Below, piece by piece: positions 4,938 to 5,084 of a stretch of 5,084 nt of DNA. Positions within the stretch are counted from its first letter, which is position 1; every line of letters starts with the position of its first letter. A program made the position numbers and the translations under genes. The stretch lies in assembly GCA_025964215.1 (NCBI GenBank), contig JAOPZG010000655.1, positions 1 to 5,084 of the forward strand, in the 5' to 3' direction. Source of the stretch: Conexibacter sp. GTDB taxonomy: Bacteria; Actinomycetota; Thermoleophilia; Solirubrobacterales; Solirubrobacteraceae. The notes under the pieces were generated by a model that was not told where the DNA came from, did not search any database, and saw nothing but the letters and a program-made list of their open reading frames with translations.

Positions 4938-5084
4938 ATGGACGAGACGCTGGTCCACCTGACCGTGATCCGCCACGGCGAGACGACGCTCAACGCCGCC
5001 GGCCGCTACAGCGGCCAGCTCGACCCGCCGCTGACCGCGCGCGGGCGGGAGCAGGCCGCGGCGCTCGCGCCGGTGGTGGCCGGG
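4938..5084 (+). CDS. Histidine phosphatase family protein (phosphoglycerate mutase-like), 5' part
   Basis: The frame is open from ATG 4938 to the right edge, giving the first 49 residues. It shows the family signature VIRHGETTLNAAGRYSGQLDPPLTARGREQA: the RHGE motif (residues 12-15), with His13 as the phosphate-accepting histidine, then the 'G-R-x-x-G-x-x-D-x-P-L-T-x-x-G-x-x-Q-A' segment. Family members include phosphoglycerate mutases, alpha-ribazole phosphatases, Rv3214/GpgP-like phosphatases and many broad-range enzymes, so the substrate cannot be named from this fragment. The ATG is preferred because only 11 residues precede the RHGE motif, as usual, and no start lies just upstream. No Shine-Dalgarno is visible. 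The gene diverges from the anchored protein gene. Confidence 0.93.
   Translation, partial: MDETLVHLTVIRHGETTLNAAGRYSGQLDPPLTARGREQAAALAPVVAG

Overview
The window is about 5.1 kb of very GC-rich, gene-dense DNA with the codon style of a high-GC actinobacterium. Twin Ku genes, a SigB/SigF-type sigma factor and a short DUF421 gene next to a membrane-anchored partner would suit the Thermoleophilia (Solirubrobacter/Conexibacter-like), but that placement is inference from style, not a marker gene. No mobile element, CRISPR array, tRNA or rRNA is visible.

Layout. Positions 1-160 (+) hold the 3' end of a gene, possibly a methyltransferase. It converges on a sigma factor gene of the SigB/SigF/SigG family (145-948, -), and the two coding ends overlap by 16 bp. 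A 244-bp divergent spacer (949-1192) carries a good match to a SigB/SigF-class promoter pointing at the sigma gene (GATTCA-N13-GGGTAC on the minus strand). This suggests positive autoregulation through a leader of roughly 147 nt that contains a perfect hairpin flanked by 8-bp direct repeats. An SRPBCC-fold protein (1193-1645, +) reads away from the spacer and ends in a CTAG shared with the stop of the first Ku gene.

Positions 1642-4875 hold five genes, all on the minus strand. In transcription order they are a single-pass membrane protein with an extracytoplasmic beta-rich domain (4357-4875), a DUF421/YetF-type membrane protein (3916-4353), a 100-bp gap with strong inverted repeats, a PRC-barrel plus coiled-coil protein (3240-3815), and two tandem Ku paralogues (2427-3236 and 1642-2427). 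The junctions are 3 nt, 100 bp, 3 nt and a 1-nt overlap, so two tightly coupled modules are likely: anchored protein + DUF421, and PRC + Ku + Ku. At the right edge a histidine phosphatase gene (4938 onward, +) is cut by the window end.

Function. The Ku pair points to non-homologous end joining; its ligase partner LigD is not in the window. The two Ku proteins have different tails (acidic linker with a short helix versus a lysine-rich tail), which fits a specialised pair or a heterodimer. The PRC/coiled-coil gene sits directly upstream with near-zero spacing and is the best candidate here for an undescribed component. The sigma factor, the Ku genes and the DUF421 protein all recall Bacillus stress/spore biology, where Ku and LigD are under a sigma of this same family, but no SigB-type promoter could be found for the Ku module.
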